Below are positions 34,825 to 43,770 of a DNA stretch of 64,000 nt, piece after piece. A model generated the notes under the pieces. It was not told where the DNA came from. It saw nothing but the letters and a program-made list of their open reading frames with translations, and did no database searches. The stretch lies in the IMG/VR virus record IMGVR_UViG_3300046674_000362, positions 21,482 through 85,481 of that record, one strand, 5' to 3'. Positions within the stretch are counted from its first letter, which is position 1. Each line of letters starts with the position of its first letter. The translations under genes and the position numbers were made by a program. The DNA comes from a virus.

Positions 34825-35855
34825 TTCTTGCTCGCTGCCTTTACGATTTGGTCAAACTGCGCCTGTGTGATCGCGCCCAGCTCCAGCAGGGAACGCGCAT
34901 GCCGCTCCACCTGCCGCATTGCCGCCGTGGGCTTTGCCGCGTCCGTAGCGGCCTTCTTCATATCACGCTTGGCCTTGGCGCGCGCCGCGATTTCCTTCTT
35001 CTCGGCGCTGCTTTTCAGGTTGGTGCTGGAGGTCCGCTTGCTCGACTGCGCCTCGGCCATCTGGCGCAGCTCCGCGACCTTCGTTTTCTCGGCCTTGATC
35101 TGCGAGCGGTCCAGCGTGTCGCGCGCCTTCAGCACCGCCTGGGCGATCTTGAGCTGCACCGCCGAGTCTTTCAGGACGACGTGCATGGTGCGCAGGACGT
35201 GCTTGCACGCGACGCCTACCAGATTCGGGTTCCTGATCTTCGGGAAGCCGGTTTCGTTGCGCCCGGCGTTGTACTTGCCGATGGTCGCCATGTAGCGATA
35301 CCAGAACGTGTGGCGGCCGCAGTCGCAGTCGAACGCCAGCCGCCCGCCCGCCACCAGCTTGCCCAGCTTCTTCGGATCGTTCGGCGATGCGCCCACGGCC
35401 GCGTCGAAGTCCAGAAACAAGACTTGGACGTGGTGCCGCGCCACGTCCGAATGCGGCCCGGCGTTGGTGATGAAGTGGACCTTGCCGCCCCGGATCGACG
35501 CGGGCACCGCCATGCGGATTTCGCTGTTCGCGCGCTGACGGTCGGACGGTAGCGACAGGTCAATCACGCCCTGGGCCGTGATCCCGCCCTTGAACTTGGT
35601 CTTGAGGCGCGTGACGTTCTGCTGGAATGCCCGGATGTCGTCAATGGTGATGGCGCGCAGCTCGCCGCGTAGCGACGTGCTCAGCAGCCGCCCGGCGTCA
35701 TACTCGCCCGATACCTCGTTCGGGTTGAGGATCGTGGTGGCGGCCTGCCGCCGCGCCAGATCGAACGCTGCCGCTTCCGCCGCCTCGCGCTTGGTCGAGC
35801 CCAGGCGCGCGGTAGCCGCGCCGATGGTGGCCTTAATTGAGGGCTTCAAAGGCAC
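34821..35855 (-). CDS. Virion-region protein with a SWIM-like zinc motif
   Basis: A 344-residue protein with a GTG start (GAGGA upstream). Residues 177-219 contain C-x-C (FDCDCGRHTFW) and C-x-H (GVACKHVLR) separated by 37 residues, which fits the CxC...CxH pattern of SWIM zinc fingers. The N-terminal part includes ARHHVQVLFLDFDAAVGASP. The last 90 residues are Lys/Ala-rich coiled coil. It overlaps the next upstream gene by 23 bases. A structural or DNA-binding role is possible; the SWIM match is a pattern seen by eye. Confidence 0.55.
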   Translation of the reverse strand: MPLKPSIKATIGAATARLGSTKREAAEAAAFDLARRQAATTILNPNEVSGEYDAGRLLSTSLRGELRAITIDDIRAFQQNVTRLKTKFKGGITAQGVIDLSLPSDRQRANSEIRMAVPASIRGGKVHFITNAGPHSDVARHHVQVLFLDFDAAVGASPNDPKKLGKLVAGGRLAFDCDCGRHTFWYRYMATIGKYNAGRNETGFPKIRNPNLVGVACKHVLRTMHVVLKDSAVQLKIAQAVLKARDTLDRSQIKAEKTKVAELRQMAEAQSSKRTSSTNLKSSAEKKEIAARAKAKRDMKKAATDAAKPTAAMRQVERHARSLLELGAITQAQFDQIVKAASKK

Positions 35856-36153
35856 GTCGTTCCTCGTCCGTCAGATAGCCGGTTTGGCGCTTGATGAGCA
35901 TGAGCTGGCCGGACGTGGGCAGCACGAGCTGCTGTTCAGGAATGACCTGTTCCAGCGTGTCGAGCCCGGCCGCCGCGAAGATCGCCATGTACTCGCTGCG
36001 GCTGCCGTAGACCCGCTCCGCGATCAGGGTGATGTCCGTCCGCTCGTCCGGCTTCGTGTAGTAGCGCAGCGCCTCAGCCCAGCCGGGCGTCCTCAACGAG
36101 AACGCCCGCACGGCCTTGACGAATTCTGCCGTAGCAGTAGGGCTATAAGGCAT
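35833..36153 (-). CDS. LysM-like/tail protein X-like protein
   Basis: A 106-residue protein. Residues 40-90 (TDITLIAERVYGSRSEYMAI, then VLPTSGQLMLI) follow the LysM-type pattern seen in small tail proteins such as P2 gpX, which bind peptidoglycan or join tube parts. The 36160 amidase-like gene is adjacent. The match is to a pattern, not a database hit. Confidence 0.45.
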   Translation of the reverse strand: MPYSPTATAEFVKAVRAFSLRTPGWAEALRYYTKPDERTDITLIAERVYGSRSEYMAIFAAAGLDTLEQVIPEQQLVLPTSGQLMLIKRQTGYLTDEERRAFEALN

Positions 36154-36159
36154 TCCAGC

Positions 36160-36591
36160 TTACCCGTAGGTTCGGATGTACAGGTCGCGCGGCATGATGC
36201 GCCATGCCTCGACACGGAACAGCGGGAATTCAGCCTCGCTGAAAGCCGCCGCAATCAGCTTCGAGCAGAAGTCATAGAATGGCCGCTGCATTTCGATGCG
36301 CAGAATGAACGCAACGAGGCCGAGCCAGTCATACTCCCTGCCGATGTGCTTGCGCGCTGCCGCAAGGACTGCATCGGGGTCCGGGCAGGGCACGTCGATG
36401 ATTTCCCACTTGCTCGCTGCACCCTTGAACTCCGCGAGCGTCCGCTTGCCGACCTTTTTGAACATCAGCGCCTCGATCACCTCGTCGCCGTCGATGATGC
36501 CGCAGTGGGACCACGGCGACCACATCCACGTCCGCAGCAGGACGCTGCCAGGATTGTGTCGGCGGCTGAAAATCAGTTGTACCTTCTTCAT
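36160..36591 (-). CDS. Permuted papain-like (YiiX/NlpC-P60 type) amidase-like protein
   Basis: A 143-residue protein behind GGAGAGTG. His29 lies in MWSPWSHCGIIDGDEVIEAL and Cys109 in PFYDFCSKLIAAAF. The order His then Cys is that of the permuted NlpC/P60 group (YiiX/DUF830-like). Members cleave peptide or amide bonds in cell walls or membrane-linked substrates. It sits between a tail-fibre-associated gene and a LysM-like gene, so a virion-carried wall enzyme is plausible. Active-site assignment is by eye. Confidence 0.55.
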   Translation of the reverse strand: MKKVQLIFSRRHNPGSVLLRTWMWSPWSHCGIIDGDEVIEALMFKKVGKRTLAEFKGAASKWEIIDVPCPDPDAVLAAARKHIGREYDWLGLVAFILRIEMQRPFYDFCSKLIAAAFSEAEFPLFRVEAWRIMPRDLYIRTYG

Positions 36592-36608
36592 TCACTCTCC
36601 ACGATGGA

Positions 36609-37106
36609 TTAAGCAGTAGCAGCAGGATCGCCCGCGCCTTCAGGGGCCGGTGCCGCAGGCTGCGGCAAGCCCTTGATGTGGCGCTCGTATTCCTCGGTCT
36701 GGAGGACAAGCGCTGCGTCGTACTCGGCCGCAGTGATGAGTGCCTTCGCCACCAGCAGCCCCATCATCCTGGGAAGATCGGGGCGCTTGAGGTCCACGTA
36801 CTTGCGCGGCAGGAGCAACGTCACGAGCCCCTTTACTTCCGGGTCTTCCGAGCTGGTGATGACCAGCGCCTTCTCCCCGAAGCGGTCGAAGAACGGGCCA
36901 ACATCGACCCAAAAATACTCTGCTGGCGCGTCATCCCATGTCGCGGGCGGCCCCGATGGGGCAGTGGACCATGCACCATCCACGAAGCGCAGCGGCAGCG
37001 CAGCGTTTTCAGGCGGCGGCACTTGCGTGCTTCCGACTGGCTGCCCCGGACCATCGAACATTCCGGTGACGAACCCGGCTGCGTCAAGAATCCATGCTGG
37101 CATCAT
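36609..37106 (-). CDS. Tail-fibre-associated protein, possible assembly factor
   Basis: A 165-residue protein whose ATG overlaps the stop of the fibre gene. It is Pro/Ala-rich at both ends and helical in the middle (RMMGLLVAKALITAAEYDAA). Proteins in this slot after fibre genes often help fibre folding, which is the main reason for the call. Confidence 0.5.
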   Translation of the reverse strand: MMPAWILDAAGFVTGMFDGPGQPVGSTQVPPPENAALPLRFVDGAWSTAPSGPPATWDDAPAEYFWVDVGPFFDRFGEKALVITSSEDPEVKGLVTLLLPRKYVDLKRPDLPRMMGLLVAKALITAAEYDAALVLQTEEYERHIKGLPQPAAPAPEGAGDPAATA

Positions 37107-38239
37107 TTCACCCTTACAAATTGGCCAGCCGATCCGGGCAGATACATATAGTCGCTTGGCGTCGGGCTGTTGTCGTAGTTTTCAACTGAAGCTGCCACCG
37201 AATTGCTAGCGCCCAAGGTGACAAACAGCCCGGCCCCATATGTGGTTCCGTACCCCGAGATCATATTAAGCCCCCCGTTTTTTCTCATTTTGAAAGTGAC
37301 GCCATCATTGGAAACGATCGAATATCCCGAGTATGTACTGTCATTTATGAAAATGATAAGGGTGCCGTCGCCATATATGCAGCCGTTGAACCCGCCAGTG
37401 CTTCCGCCGACGTTCTTACCTGCCCAGTTGATTCCGTCCGGCGATGTGTAAAACGTAAAGTTTGTAGTGCTCTTGGCACCGACGATGAACTGGCCGAAGG
37501 CATATCCAACGAGATTGTTGGCGGTCATCGTTGCGCCGGGCAACACGCGGGCGGTCCAATTGATGCCGTCGGGCGAAGTTGCTGCACTGGTGCTATCCGA
37601 GGCAACGGCAACCCATGTGCCACCACCATATGCCAAGCCGTTCCAGCTCCCCGTTGCTGGCAGGGTGCGCGGGGTCCAGTTGATGCCGTCCGGCGACGAG
37701 TAGCACTGGTTTGTCGTTGCGGCGTTATTAAAAGCGATGAATTTGCCCCCGCCAAAAGCCAGTGCGCTGGCCGTGGCGACGCCGATGGTTCCGCGCGACA
37801 CCCAATTAAGGCCATCTGTGGAAGTGGCAACACCGCCAACACTATTCAAGGCAACGAATACACCATTGCCCCATTTGACGCCGACCCATGTTCCCGAGGC
37901 TGGCAGGGCCGCTACATCCCAGTTCTTGCCGTCGGTGGAGATGAGCGCCTTGCCTTGCCCGCTGGAAGATGACCCGCCTACCACGACAAACATGCCGTTG
38001 CCATACTCTGCGGAATTCCAACCGCCGGTCGCAGAAACTGCGGTGGTGATGGAAAGGCTGACGGCGTTCATGCTGCCGTTGCGCGGGAATGCGGCCGACA
38101 GGTCCGGGTAGTCGGAACGCCTCACGAGTTCGCCAGCGGCTTTGTAAGCATCCCCGGATCGAAAAACCGAGGCCACGGCACCAATTGGCACCTGATTGAC
38201 CACCACCGAAGCCTGTGTCTGGCTAAGCGTCCGGCCCAT
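37103..38239 (-). CDS. Tail fibre/adhesin with repeated SxDGxNW motifs
   Basis: The start at 38239 (MGRTLSQTQASVVVNQVPIG) overlaps the upstream stop (TAATG). In 378 residues there are about six copies of a 40-45-residue repeat holding ST/SPDGxNW followed by a G-x-W/F-V strand: STDGKNWDVAALPASG, STDGLNWVSRGT, SPDGINWTPRTLPATG, SPDGINWTARVLPG and SPDGINWAGKN. The pattern suggests a beta-propeller with Asp-box-like corners. It is the likely receptor-binding part of the tail. The last residues (YLPGSAGQFVRVK) resemble a fibre C-terminus. Confidence 0.65.
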   Translation of the reverse strand: MGRTLSQTQASVVVNQVPIGAVASVFRSGDAYKAAGELVRRSDYPDLSAAFPRNGSMNAVSLSITTAVSATGGWNSAEYGNGMFVVVGGSSSSGQGKALISTDGKNWDVAALPASGTWVGVKWGNGVFVALNSVGGVATSTDGLNWVSRGTIGVATASALAFGGGKFIAFNNAATTNQCYSSPDGINWTPRTLPATGSWNGLAYGGGTWVAVASDSTSAATSPDGINWTARVLPGATMTANNLVGYAFGQFIVGAKSTTNFTFYTSPDGINWAGKNVGGSTGGFNGCIYGDGTLIIFINDSTYSGYSIVSNDGVTFKMRKNGGLNMISGYGTTYGAGLFVTLGASNSVAASVENYDNSPTPSDYMYLPGSAGQFVRVK

Positions 38240-38565
38240 TATGCGGCCTCCTCGAAGCCATGAGCGCGAACGGACACATTGCCCGTACTGCTGCGCACGA
38301 TGATCTTCTCGCCCGGCGAGCAAACTACGCCGGTACGCTCCAGCACACCACCAGCTTGCAGCGTAGCGTCATATTCGATGTAGTCATCGACTATCGGCGC
38401 GGCCCCGACAGAGACAGCCAGCCGCACCAAGGCATCGCCGGGACCGCGATTACAAAAGCTAATGGTTGCAGTTGCGACCGTTGCGACCGGGGCGGCCGGG
38501 GCGGTATAGATCGCGGTATCTTGACTGGCCGCGAGCGCGGCCTTTCCGAGTCTGCCTGATGGCAT
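38239..38565 (-). CDS. Small fibre-region protein
   Basis: A 108-residue protein behind AAGGAGAGCC. Beta-rich (TISFCNRGPGDALVRLAVSV), with the look of a small virion or fibre accessory protein. It sits between the tail-collar-type fibre and the repeat adhesin. Confidence 0.5.
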   Translation of the reverse strand: MPSGRLGKAALAASQDTAIYTAPAAPVATVATATISFCNRGPGDALVRLAVSVGAAPIVDDYIEYDATLQAGGVLERTGVVCSPGEKIIVRSSTGNVSVRAHGFEEAA

Positions 38566-38576
38566 AGTGGCTCTCC

Positions 38577-39206
38577 TTAAAGGCTAGTATGGAAAAAGCG
38601 CTTGGCGCGGCGGCCCATGATTAGGGCGTCTACCTCGGCTTGCGTCATGTATTGGGGGTGAGGGTCGTTCCTCGCCTCATGATCCGTAACCGCAGCGCCG
38701 AGTTCGTCGGCGGTAACGTACTGCGGGTGAGGGTCTAGATCGGCCTCGTGGGCGAAGATCATGGACTGCATGGCCGCGTCGCCCAGCTCCACCTGCACCG
38801 TTACCGAGTCAGCGGGAAGGGCCGACACGTCGAGCGTGTACGCGATAGGCACGTCATATTCCGCCGACTTGTAGAACAGGTACTTATCGCTGCGGCTCCA
38901 GATCGCAACGAGCGTCGCCCCGGCGTAGAAGCCGATTTCGCCTATCCACTGGTCATTGAGGGGGCGTCCGTCCGGGTCTTGATCCTTGAGGGTGATGCCG
39001 ACGCGGATCGAGGTCGGGGACGCCTTGCCCCCAGCGACAACCGGGAAGCGCGCCAGCTCGTTCGCAAGCGCCGTTTCGTCGCCGGTCGGATCGTACTTTC
39101 CCGAGCCGATGGCGATGTCCGTCAGCGTGAGCTGAAAACCCGGCGTCGGAGACTGCGGGAACAGCGCTAGGCCAGCATGGGTGAACGTTGGGTTAATGGG
39201 GACCAT
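38577..39206 (-). CDS. Tail-collar-type tail fibre protein
   Basis: Start at the ATG at 39206 (AGGG upstream); a GTG-started extension exists but is less likely. The protein is 209 residues. Residues 1-130 fit the phage tail-collar fibre N-terminal domain (LTDIAIGSGKYDPTGDETAL, DQWIGEIGFYAGATLVAIWS). Two DPHPQY repeats (DLDPHPQYVTADE, DPHPQYMTQAEVD) near the end are typical fibre trimerisation segments. It heads the fibre unit after element copy g. Confidence 0.75.
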   Translation of the reverse strand: MVPINPTFTHAGLALFPQSPTPGFQLTLTDIAIGSGKYDPTGDETALANELARFPVVAGGKASPTSIRVGITLKDQDPDGRPLNDQWIGEIGFYAGATLVAIWSRSDKYLFYKSAEYDVPIAYTLDVSALPADSVTVQVELGDAAMQSMIFAHEADLDPHPQYVTADELGAAVTDHEARNDPHPQYMTQAEVDALIMGRRAKRFFHTSL

Positions 39207-39268
39207 GTTTTGCCCTGAATGACTTGGTAGGTCATTCTGCGGCACCGCCCCCGCCGCGCCCGCGCTGG

Positions 39269-39276
39269 TTTTCCTA
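39269..39276 (-). promoter_or_regulatory. TAGGAAAA element (copy g), upstream of fibre unit
   Basis: The TAG is also the stop codon of the 39274-39735 gene, as in copy b. It lies 63 bases before the tail-collar fibre start. Confidence 0.5.
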
Positions 39277-39735
39277 GATGGTCAGGAAGAACTCGGCCAG
39301 CTCGTCCGAAAAGTCAGTTGCCGCCTGCGCCTTATACGCGCGGTCGGCAGCGTCCACCAGCGCCAGCACCGCCATGTTGCCGTTCGAGACATCGGGCGAC
39401 AGGCGATACTTCGAGCCGTTCTCGTCCAGGCCATTCGCCTCGATCTTGTGTGACGGGTCGAACTTGGTCACGCTGGGCAGCATTTCGATCATGGCGGTCG
39501 CCTTCGCGCGGAAGAACAGCCGGATCGCGCCCTGCAACTTGTCCTCATCGAACAGGCTGTCGCGCTGCTCCGAGCGCGGGTCGTTGGACACGGCAATCGC
39601 GCCCTCGACACGCTCGCCGTAGGCCAGCTCCTTCGCCACGATGAACAGGCCGCTGCCCATATCGAGCGCGCCGAGCACATTTGCGGAGCTGCCGCCGTAG
39701 CCGGTTATCTCAGCCTGAATGCGCACGGTAATCAT
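39274..39735 (-). CDS. Hypothetical structural protein
   Basis: Start at 39735 (MITVRIQAEITGYGGSSANV), overlapping the upstream stop (ATGA). 153 residues, beta-rich N-terminus and helical C-terminus. Last gene of the baseplate unit. Unrecognised. Confidence 0.5.
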   Translation of the reverse strand: MITVRIQAEITGYGGSSANVLGALDMGSGLFIVAKELAYGERVEGAIAVSNDPRSEQRDSLFDEDKLQGAIRLFFRAKATAMIEMLPSVTKFDPSHKIEANGLDENGSKYRLSPDVSNGNMAVLALVDAADRAYKAQAATDFSDELAEFFLTI

Positions 39736-40484
39736 GTGACGGTCCACTCCGCTCCATCGGCATTCAAGCCGTCCACCTGCACCACCACCGGATAGCCTGC
39801 TGGCGCTGGGTTGCCGTCGTTCGCCTCGTCCGCCTTGGGCGACATAAACATGGGGATGGATGCCCGGATGCTCATGTCCACCAGCAGGATCGTGAGGTTC
39901 TTCTGATCGGCCTTGCCGTCCACCGCGCCCAGGTCGATTTCCTCCAGCACGGCCGGGAAGTCGTGGCGCTGCCCGGCATACTCATGCCAGTGCTTGAATC
40001 GGCGGCCGCCCGGCCCGTTCGCCCACAGGTGGAACTGCATCGCGAGGCTGTGCGCCGTGTGCGCCTCGGGCGCGATGATGACCACCTGCGCGCGGTATTC
40101 ATTAACGGACAGACGCACCTTGAACGTGCGGCCGTAGGGGTCGTCCGGGCTCGCCACGTCGATGGGCGTACCGATGGCCGCGCCGAAGTCGATCATGGCC
40201 GGGCTGAAGTCCTTCGCCATCCCCACCAGCATCACCGGCAGGAACGAGGACAGGCCCGCCCCGCCGCCTGGGGTGCCGTTCGCCTTCTCGTTGTCATTCT
40301 TGCGCCACTCGTCCAGCATCGCCTGCACGTCGTCCACCATGCGACCGGGAACCCACACGATTGACTTGGCGAGTCCGCGCTTGACGAATTCCTCCATCGC
40401 GGGCGTGTCGGCCGCCAACTGGGCGTAGAACTCGCCCAGGTAGGTGCCGAGGGCGATTTCCAGCGGCGTGCGCATGCTGCTCAT
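39732..40484 (-). CDS. Hypothetical tail/baseplate-region protein
   Basis: Start at 40484 (MSSMRTPLEIALGTYLGEFY) overlaps the upstream stop. 250 residues. Contains FLPVMLVGMAKDFSPAMIDF and RAQVVIIAPEAHTAHSLAMQ. The mixed helical/beta pattern does not match a family I can name. Neighbours point to a structural role. Confidence 0.5.
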   Translation of the reverse strand: MSSMRTPLEIALGTYLGEFYAQLAADTPAMEEFVKRGLAKSIVWVPGRMVDDVQAMLDEWRKNDNEKANGTPGGGAGLSSFLPVMLVGMAKDFSPAMIDFGAAIGTPIDVASPDDPYGRTFKVRLSVNEYRAQVVIIAPEAHTAHSLAMQFHLWANGPGGRRFKHWHEYAGQRHDFPAVLEEIDLGAVDGKADQKNLTILLVDMSIRASIPMFMSPKADEANDGNPAPAGYPVVVQVDGLNADGAEWTVT

Positions 40485-41326
40485 CGCGGAATTCCCCACT
40501 GCTGCATGGCGCGATCCAGCATCGTGTCGCTGCTGCCCTCATCCGGCAGTGCGCCGAAGCGCGCCAGCGATGCGCCCCTGAACCCGGACGCCGTGGCTGC
40601 AAATGCCTGCGTCGCCTGCTTCGACAGCAGGGCAGGGCGCTGGCCGCCGACGCCATCGAGCACGGTATTGCCGCCGCGCGCGAGCGCCGACATCAGTTCC
40701 TCGTTTTCCTCCATGAGCTTTTGCATGGTCGCCAGCGCCAGCGCGTGATCCGCTTGCAGGCTGTCGTACAGGGTCAGCATCGCCTCATTCCCCTGGGTGA
40801 AGTCGTGCATCACGAAATCGAAGATCGCGCCGTCCTCGCCGCTCTCGCCCGCCACACTGTCGAAGGTATAGCCGCGATTCGTCGTGAAATTCGGCTCCAG
40901 CACGTAATCGAAGCCTGCGAACACGGTAGGGACATCGAGCCCGCCGCGCGGTGCCGCATGAATGGCGCTGGAGAACCCGCCCGCCTTGCTGCGGTGCAGA
41001 CGCGCGGCAACCTTGCCCGCCGCAGTGTCGAGGAATTCGGTCTGGTGCTCGATGGTGCCGTCCGGCTCGGCATGCAGGTAGGTCGTGACAATCGCGGGCT
41101 CGATCTTGACCACCTTGCCGCCCACGATGGCCGTTTCGGGCGGGATCAGGCCGAACTTCATGCGCAGCCAGTGCCCGTAGTAGCCGAGCATATCGCGGTT
41201 CTTCACGCGCTCCTGAGTCTCGGGCGAGTTCACGAGTGCCGCCAGGGCGCGCGTGTCGAAATTGCGATCCTTGCCGCGATGCGTGCGCCCGCGCTGGCCG
41301 ACGTTAAAACGAATAGTTTCCGGCAT
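40481..41326 (-). CDS. Possible prohead protease/scaffold protein
   Basis: Start at 41326 (MPETIRFNVGQRGRTHRGKD) behind AGGAAAG. 281 residues. The middle contains DMLGYYGHWLRMKFGLIPPE, then AAGKVAARLHRSKAGGFSSA, which resemble head-maturation protease segments of large phages. The C-terminal half is helical (ALALATMQKLMEENEELMSA) and could serve as scaffold. No Ser-His-Asp set could be fixed by eye. The baseplate neighbours are slightly unusual for a head protease, so the call is tentative. Confidence 0.4.
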   Translation of the reverse strand: MPETIRFNVGQRGRTHRGKDRNFDTRALAALVNSPETQERVKNRDMLGYYGHWLRMKFGLIPPETAIVGGKVVKIEPAIVTTYLHAEPDGTIEHQTEFLDTAAGKVAARLHRSKAGGFSSAIHAAPRGGLDVPTVFAGFDYVLEPNFTTNRGYTFDSVAGESGEDGAIFDFVMHDFTQGNEAMLTLYDSLQADHALALATMQKLMEENEELMSALARGGNTVLDGVGGQRPALLSKQATQAFAATASGFRGASLARFGALPDEGSSDTMLDRAMQQWGIPR

Positions 41327-41361
41327 ATCTTTCCTAGTTCGGTTATTGGTCAAAAACCTTG

Positions 41362-42003
41362 TTATGCGCCTGCTGGCATGCGCATTGTTCCCCTCAAATA
41401 CATCGGCATGACTGCACCGGCACCGCCCGCCAAGCGCAGACCGTTCGCCATTTCCACGTACAGCACCATTTCCAGCACGAGCCTCGCAGCGAGCGCCGAG
41501 CGCAGCGCCTTTTGCATCGCTACCAGCCCGGTCCCGTCGTCCACTGCGACCGTGACACCAGCCCGGATTCGGCTTGTCAGGAAGTGCGTCGCAGGGTCGC
41601 CGTCGGCCGTCTTGTCGTTCGGGTAGTTGAGCATTGTGGCAATCGGGTGCCAGAGCTGGTCTACGCGCCATTCATTCGGCCATACGGTCTGTAGATACTT
41701 CCGCAGGAACAGCATGCCCCGCTCCGGGTTCCGCGCGCGCCACGCCTTCAGCAGAAAGCGCATTTGCACCGCGTCGCGCCGGATCAGGGCGAGGCCATCG
41801 TTCAACAGGCTTCGCTGGACCAGCTCATCGCCGCCCAGGTGCGCCATGCCGTACAGATTCAGCGCGCGCTCGCGCTCGCGCACGAGATTGCCGAACACGT
41901 TGATGAAAACCTGCTTCAACTCGCTTTCAAGCTGGTTTTCCTCGAAGCTCGCGACCAATGGCGCGAGGCTTGGAGGATCGACCGGGATCAGGTTGTTCGA
42001 CAT
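41362..42003 (-). CDS. Baseplate-associated protein downstream of J-like wedge
   Basis: A 213-residue protein directly after the J-like gene (3-base gap), the slot of P2 gpI. It contains LLKAWRARNPERGMLFLRKY and THFLTSRIRAGVTVAV. Likely part of the baseplate or fibre-attachment layer. Confidence 0.55.
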   Translation of the reverse strand: MSNNLIPVDPPSLAPLVASFEENQLESELKQVFINVFGNLVRERERALNLYGMAHLGGDELVQRSLLNDGLALIRRDAVQMRFLLKAWRARNPERGMLFLRKYLQTVWPNEWRVDQLWHPIATMLNYPNDKTADGDPATHFLTSRIRAGVTVAVDDGTGLVAMQKALRSALAARLVLEMVLYVEMANGLRLAGGAGAVMPMYLRGTMRMPAGA

Positions 42004-42006
42004 CGC

Positions 42007-43437
42007 TTAGTGACTCCACAGGCCGTCGTTGTAGGTCGCTTGCGTGACGTTCACGGTGATGGAAGCGGCCGAGACATAGCGGTATTCTTCCGGCATCGGG
42101 GCCGCCTGCGCACCAAGAACCACTTCCAAGTCACTGCCGTCATCCTGAAGCGCAGGCACCAGCCGCTTGATTTCCTCGTAGATGCGCTTGCGGTTCAGCG
42201 ACAGCATGCCGCGCGCTGCTGCCACCGAATCCGCGCCGTACAGGCCCAGCAGCGCCCCGGTGATCTTGTTCTTCGTGTCGGCGATGTCATGCACCACCGA
42301 CACCTGCGCATTGATGGTGACGGGCAGCTCGACCGGGACCGGCGCGACGAACTCGATTCTGTAGGAGTCGTCGGCCGCCGCGATGTACTTGGTAATCTCG
42401 GACTGAAGCCAGTCCGTCGTCACGTTGTCCATCAGCGCCGCGACGAACAGCTTGTTGTTGTGGGTGATGGACGGGCCGCGCACCTTTTCCTCGATCTGCT
42501 CATTCCAGACCGAGAGGAAGCGCAGCGAGCCCAGGTTACTGCGCACGAGGAAATCGAAGTTCCCCAGGTAGACGGCGGACCTGTCATAGATGCTCGGGTA
42601 GCGGGTCAGCTCGCGCAGCATCGCCACGTCCACCGGGTTCGCGCCGGGGAACGAGACAGCGGCAAGGATGATCTTGGCGGACTGGTCTGCCGTGCTCGTG
42701 TTTGTCTCGAACACGAAAGGGGCGTTTGCGGACAGCTCCGCGAGGCCGCCCGTTTCCTCGATCACGAAATCAATCACGGTGCCGTTCGAGGGCTGCACGC
42801 CGAAGGTGCCCGCCCAGCCGAATTTCGCATACAGGGCGCGGTATTCGTCAGTCTCCAGCGCGAAGCCCGGCTCATCCGGCCCGAGGTTGGAGAATTCCGG
42901 GGTGTATGGGAATGCCACGCCCGCGACCGATACGGACACGCCGCTGATGTACAGGTCCGGGTCGCTCGACGGCGGCACCTGCACCGAGTAGAACGGCGTC
43001 GAGTTCGCGACCGTGTGCGAGTAGGCGCGCGTCGTGAGCTGCTTGGCGCTGATCGTACTGGTTCCCCCAGGCGCGACGACGGCGGCAGTATCCGCGACGT
43101 AGACGCGGCTCTGCGGGCCGATCAGGCGGCGGCCAATGTTGATGGACAGTGGCGTATCGGCCCCATTCGTGACGGTCATGGTGACACGCGCCGGGCGCGC
43201 AAACGGCAGAATCCCCTTCAGGGTTGCGTCGGCAAGCACGGTCGTGTCTCGCGCCTTGGTGAAGGGCTCCATGCTCTCCACGTCGATCTGCGACGAAATC
43301 ATTGCGAGCATCGTCGCCATCGCATTCATGTGCGCGATCACGCGCGGATCACCGGCTTGATACAACTGCGCCACGAGCGGCTGATTGGAGACTTCAGCGG
43401 TTATCGCCGCCAGAAAGTCGTCGCGCGTAAAGGCCAT
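42007..43437 (-). CDS. Baseplate wedge protein, J-like
   Basis: A 476-residue baseplate J-like protein. It has an N-terminal helical region (QIDVESMEPFTKARDTTVLA), a beta-rich middle (PFYSVQVPPSSDPDLYISGV) and a C-terminal section (YIAAADDSYRIEFVAPVPVE, then VTINAQVSVVHD) as in gpJ/gp6 proteins. With the gp25-like protein upstream it forms the usual wedge pair. Gap of two bases to that gene. Confidence 0.8.
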   Translation of the reverse strand: MAFTRDDFLAAITAEVSNQPLVAQLYQAGDPRVIAHMNAMATMLAMISSQIDVESMEPFTKARDTTVLADATLKGILPFARPARVTMTVTNGADTPLSINIGRRLIGPQSRVYVADTAAVVAPGGTSTISAKQLTTRAYSHTVANSTPFYSVQVPPSSDPDLYISGVSVSVAGVAFPYTPEFSNLGPDEPGFALETDEYRALYAKFGWAGTFGVQPSNGTVIDFVIEETGGLAELSANAPFVFETNTSTADQSAKIILAAVSFPGANPVDVAMLRELTRYPSIYDRSAVYLGNFDFLVRSNLGSLRFLSVWNEQIEEKVRGPSITHNNKLFVAALMDNVTTDWLQSEITKYIAAADDSYRIEFVAPVPVELPVTINAQVSVVHDIADTKNKITGALLGLYGADSVAAARGMLSLNRKRIYEEIKRLVPALQDDGSDLEVVLGAQAAPMPEEYRYVSAASITVNVTQATYNDGLWSH

Positions 43438-43439
43438 TA

Positions 43440-43730
43440 TTAGGAACTCCCGAGCGGGATCATTTCACCCGCCACGTCAATGTAAATCGTGCGTTTGTCC
43501 GGGCCATCGTCCACCGCGTAAATGTTCAGCGAGGACGAGGGGAGGGCGGCCACCAGGGGAATGTCTACGCGCATTTTCGCCAGCAGCGAATCGGCGATCC
43601 CAGTGGTCATAGGGCTCTGCAAGAGCGCCTTGAGGTCGGCACCGTAGCCGCTGCCGAGGTAGCCGTTAGGCGGCGTCGCCAGCCAGTGCTGGATCATGCC
43701 TACAAGGTCGTTTTTGCTGATCGTATCCAT
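43440..43730 (-). CDS. gp25-like baseplate wedge protein
   Basis: A 96-residue protein immediately upstream of the J-like gene. PPNGYLGSGYGADLKALLQS matches the pattern of gp25/gpW proteins, and length is near the family norm. It heads the baseplate unit after element copy h. Confidence 0.7.
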   Translation of the reverse strand: MDTISKNDLVGMIQHWLATPPNGYLGSGYGADLKALLQSPMTTGIADSLLAKMRVDIPLVAALPSSSLNIYAVDDGPDKRTIYIDVAGEMIPLGSS

Positions 43731-43770
43731 GCCTCATGGTAAGGGTTGGCGAAAAACTGACTTCCGGGCC

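Noticed and set aside
41330-41336. AGGAAAG near 41330, like the TAGGAAAA element
   Set aside because: It lies 5-10 bases before a start codon and serves as a ribosome binding site.
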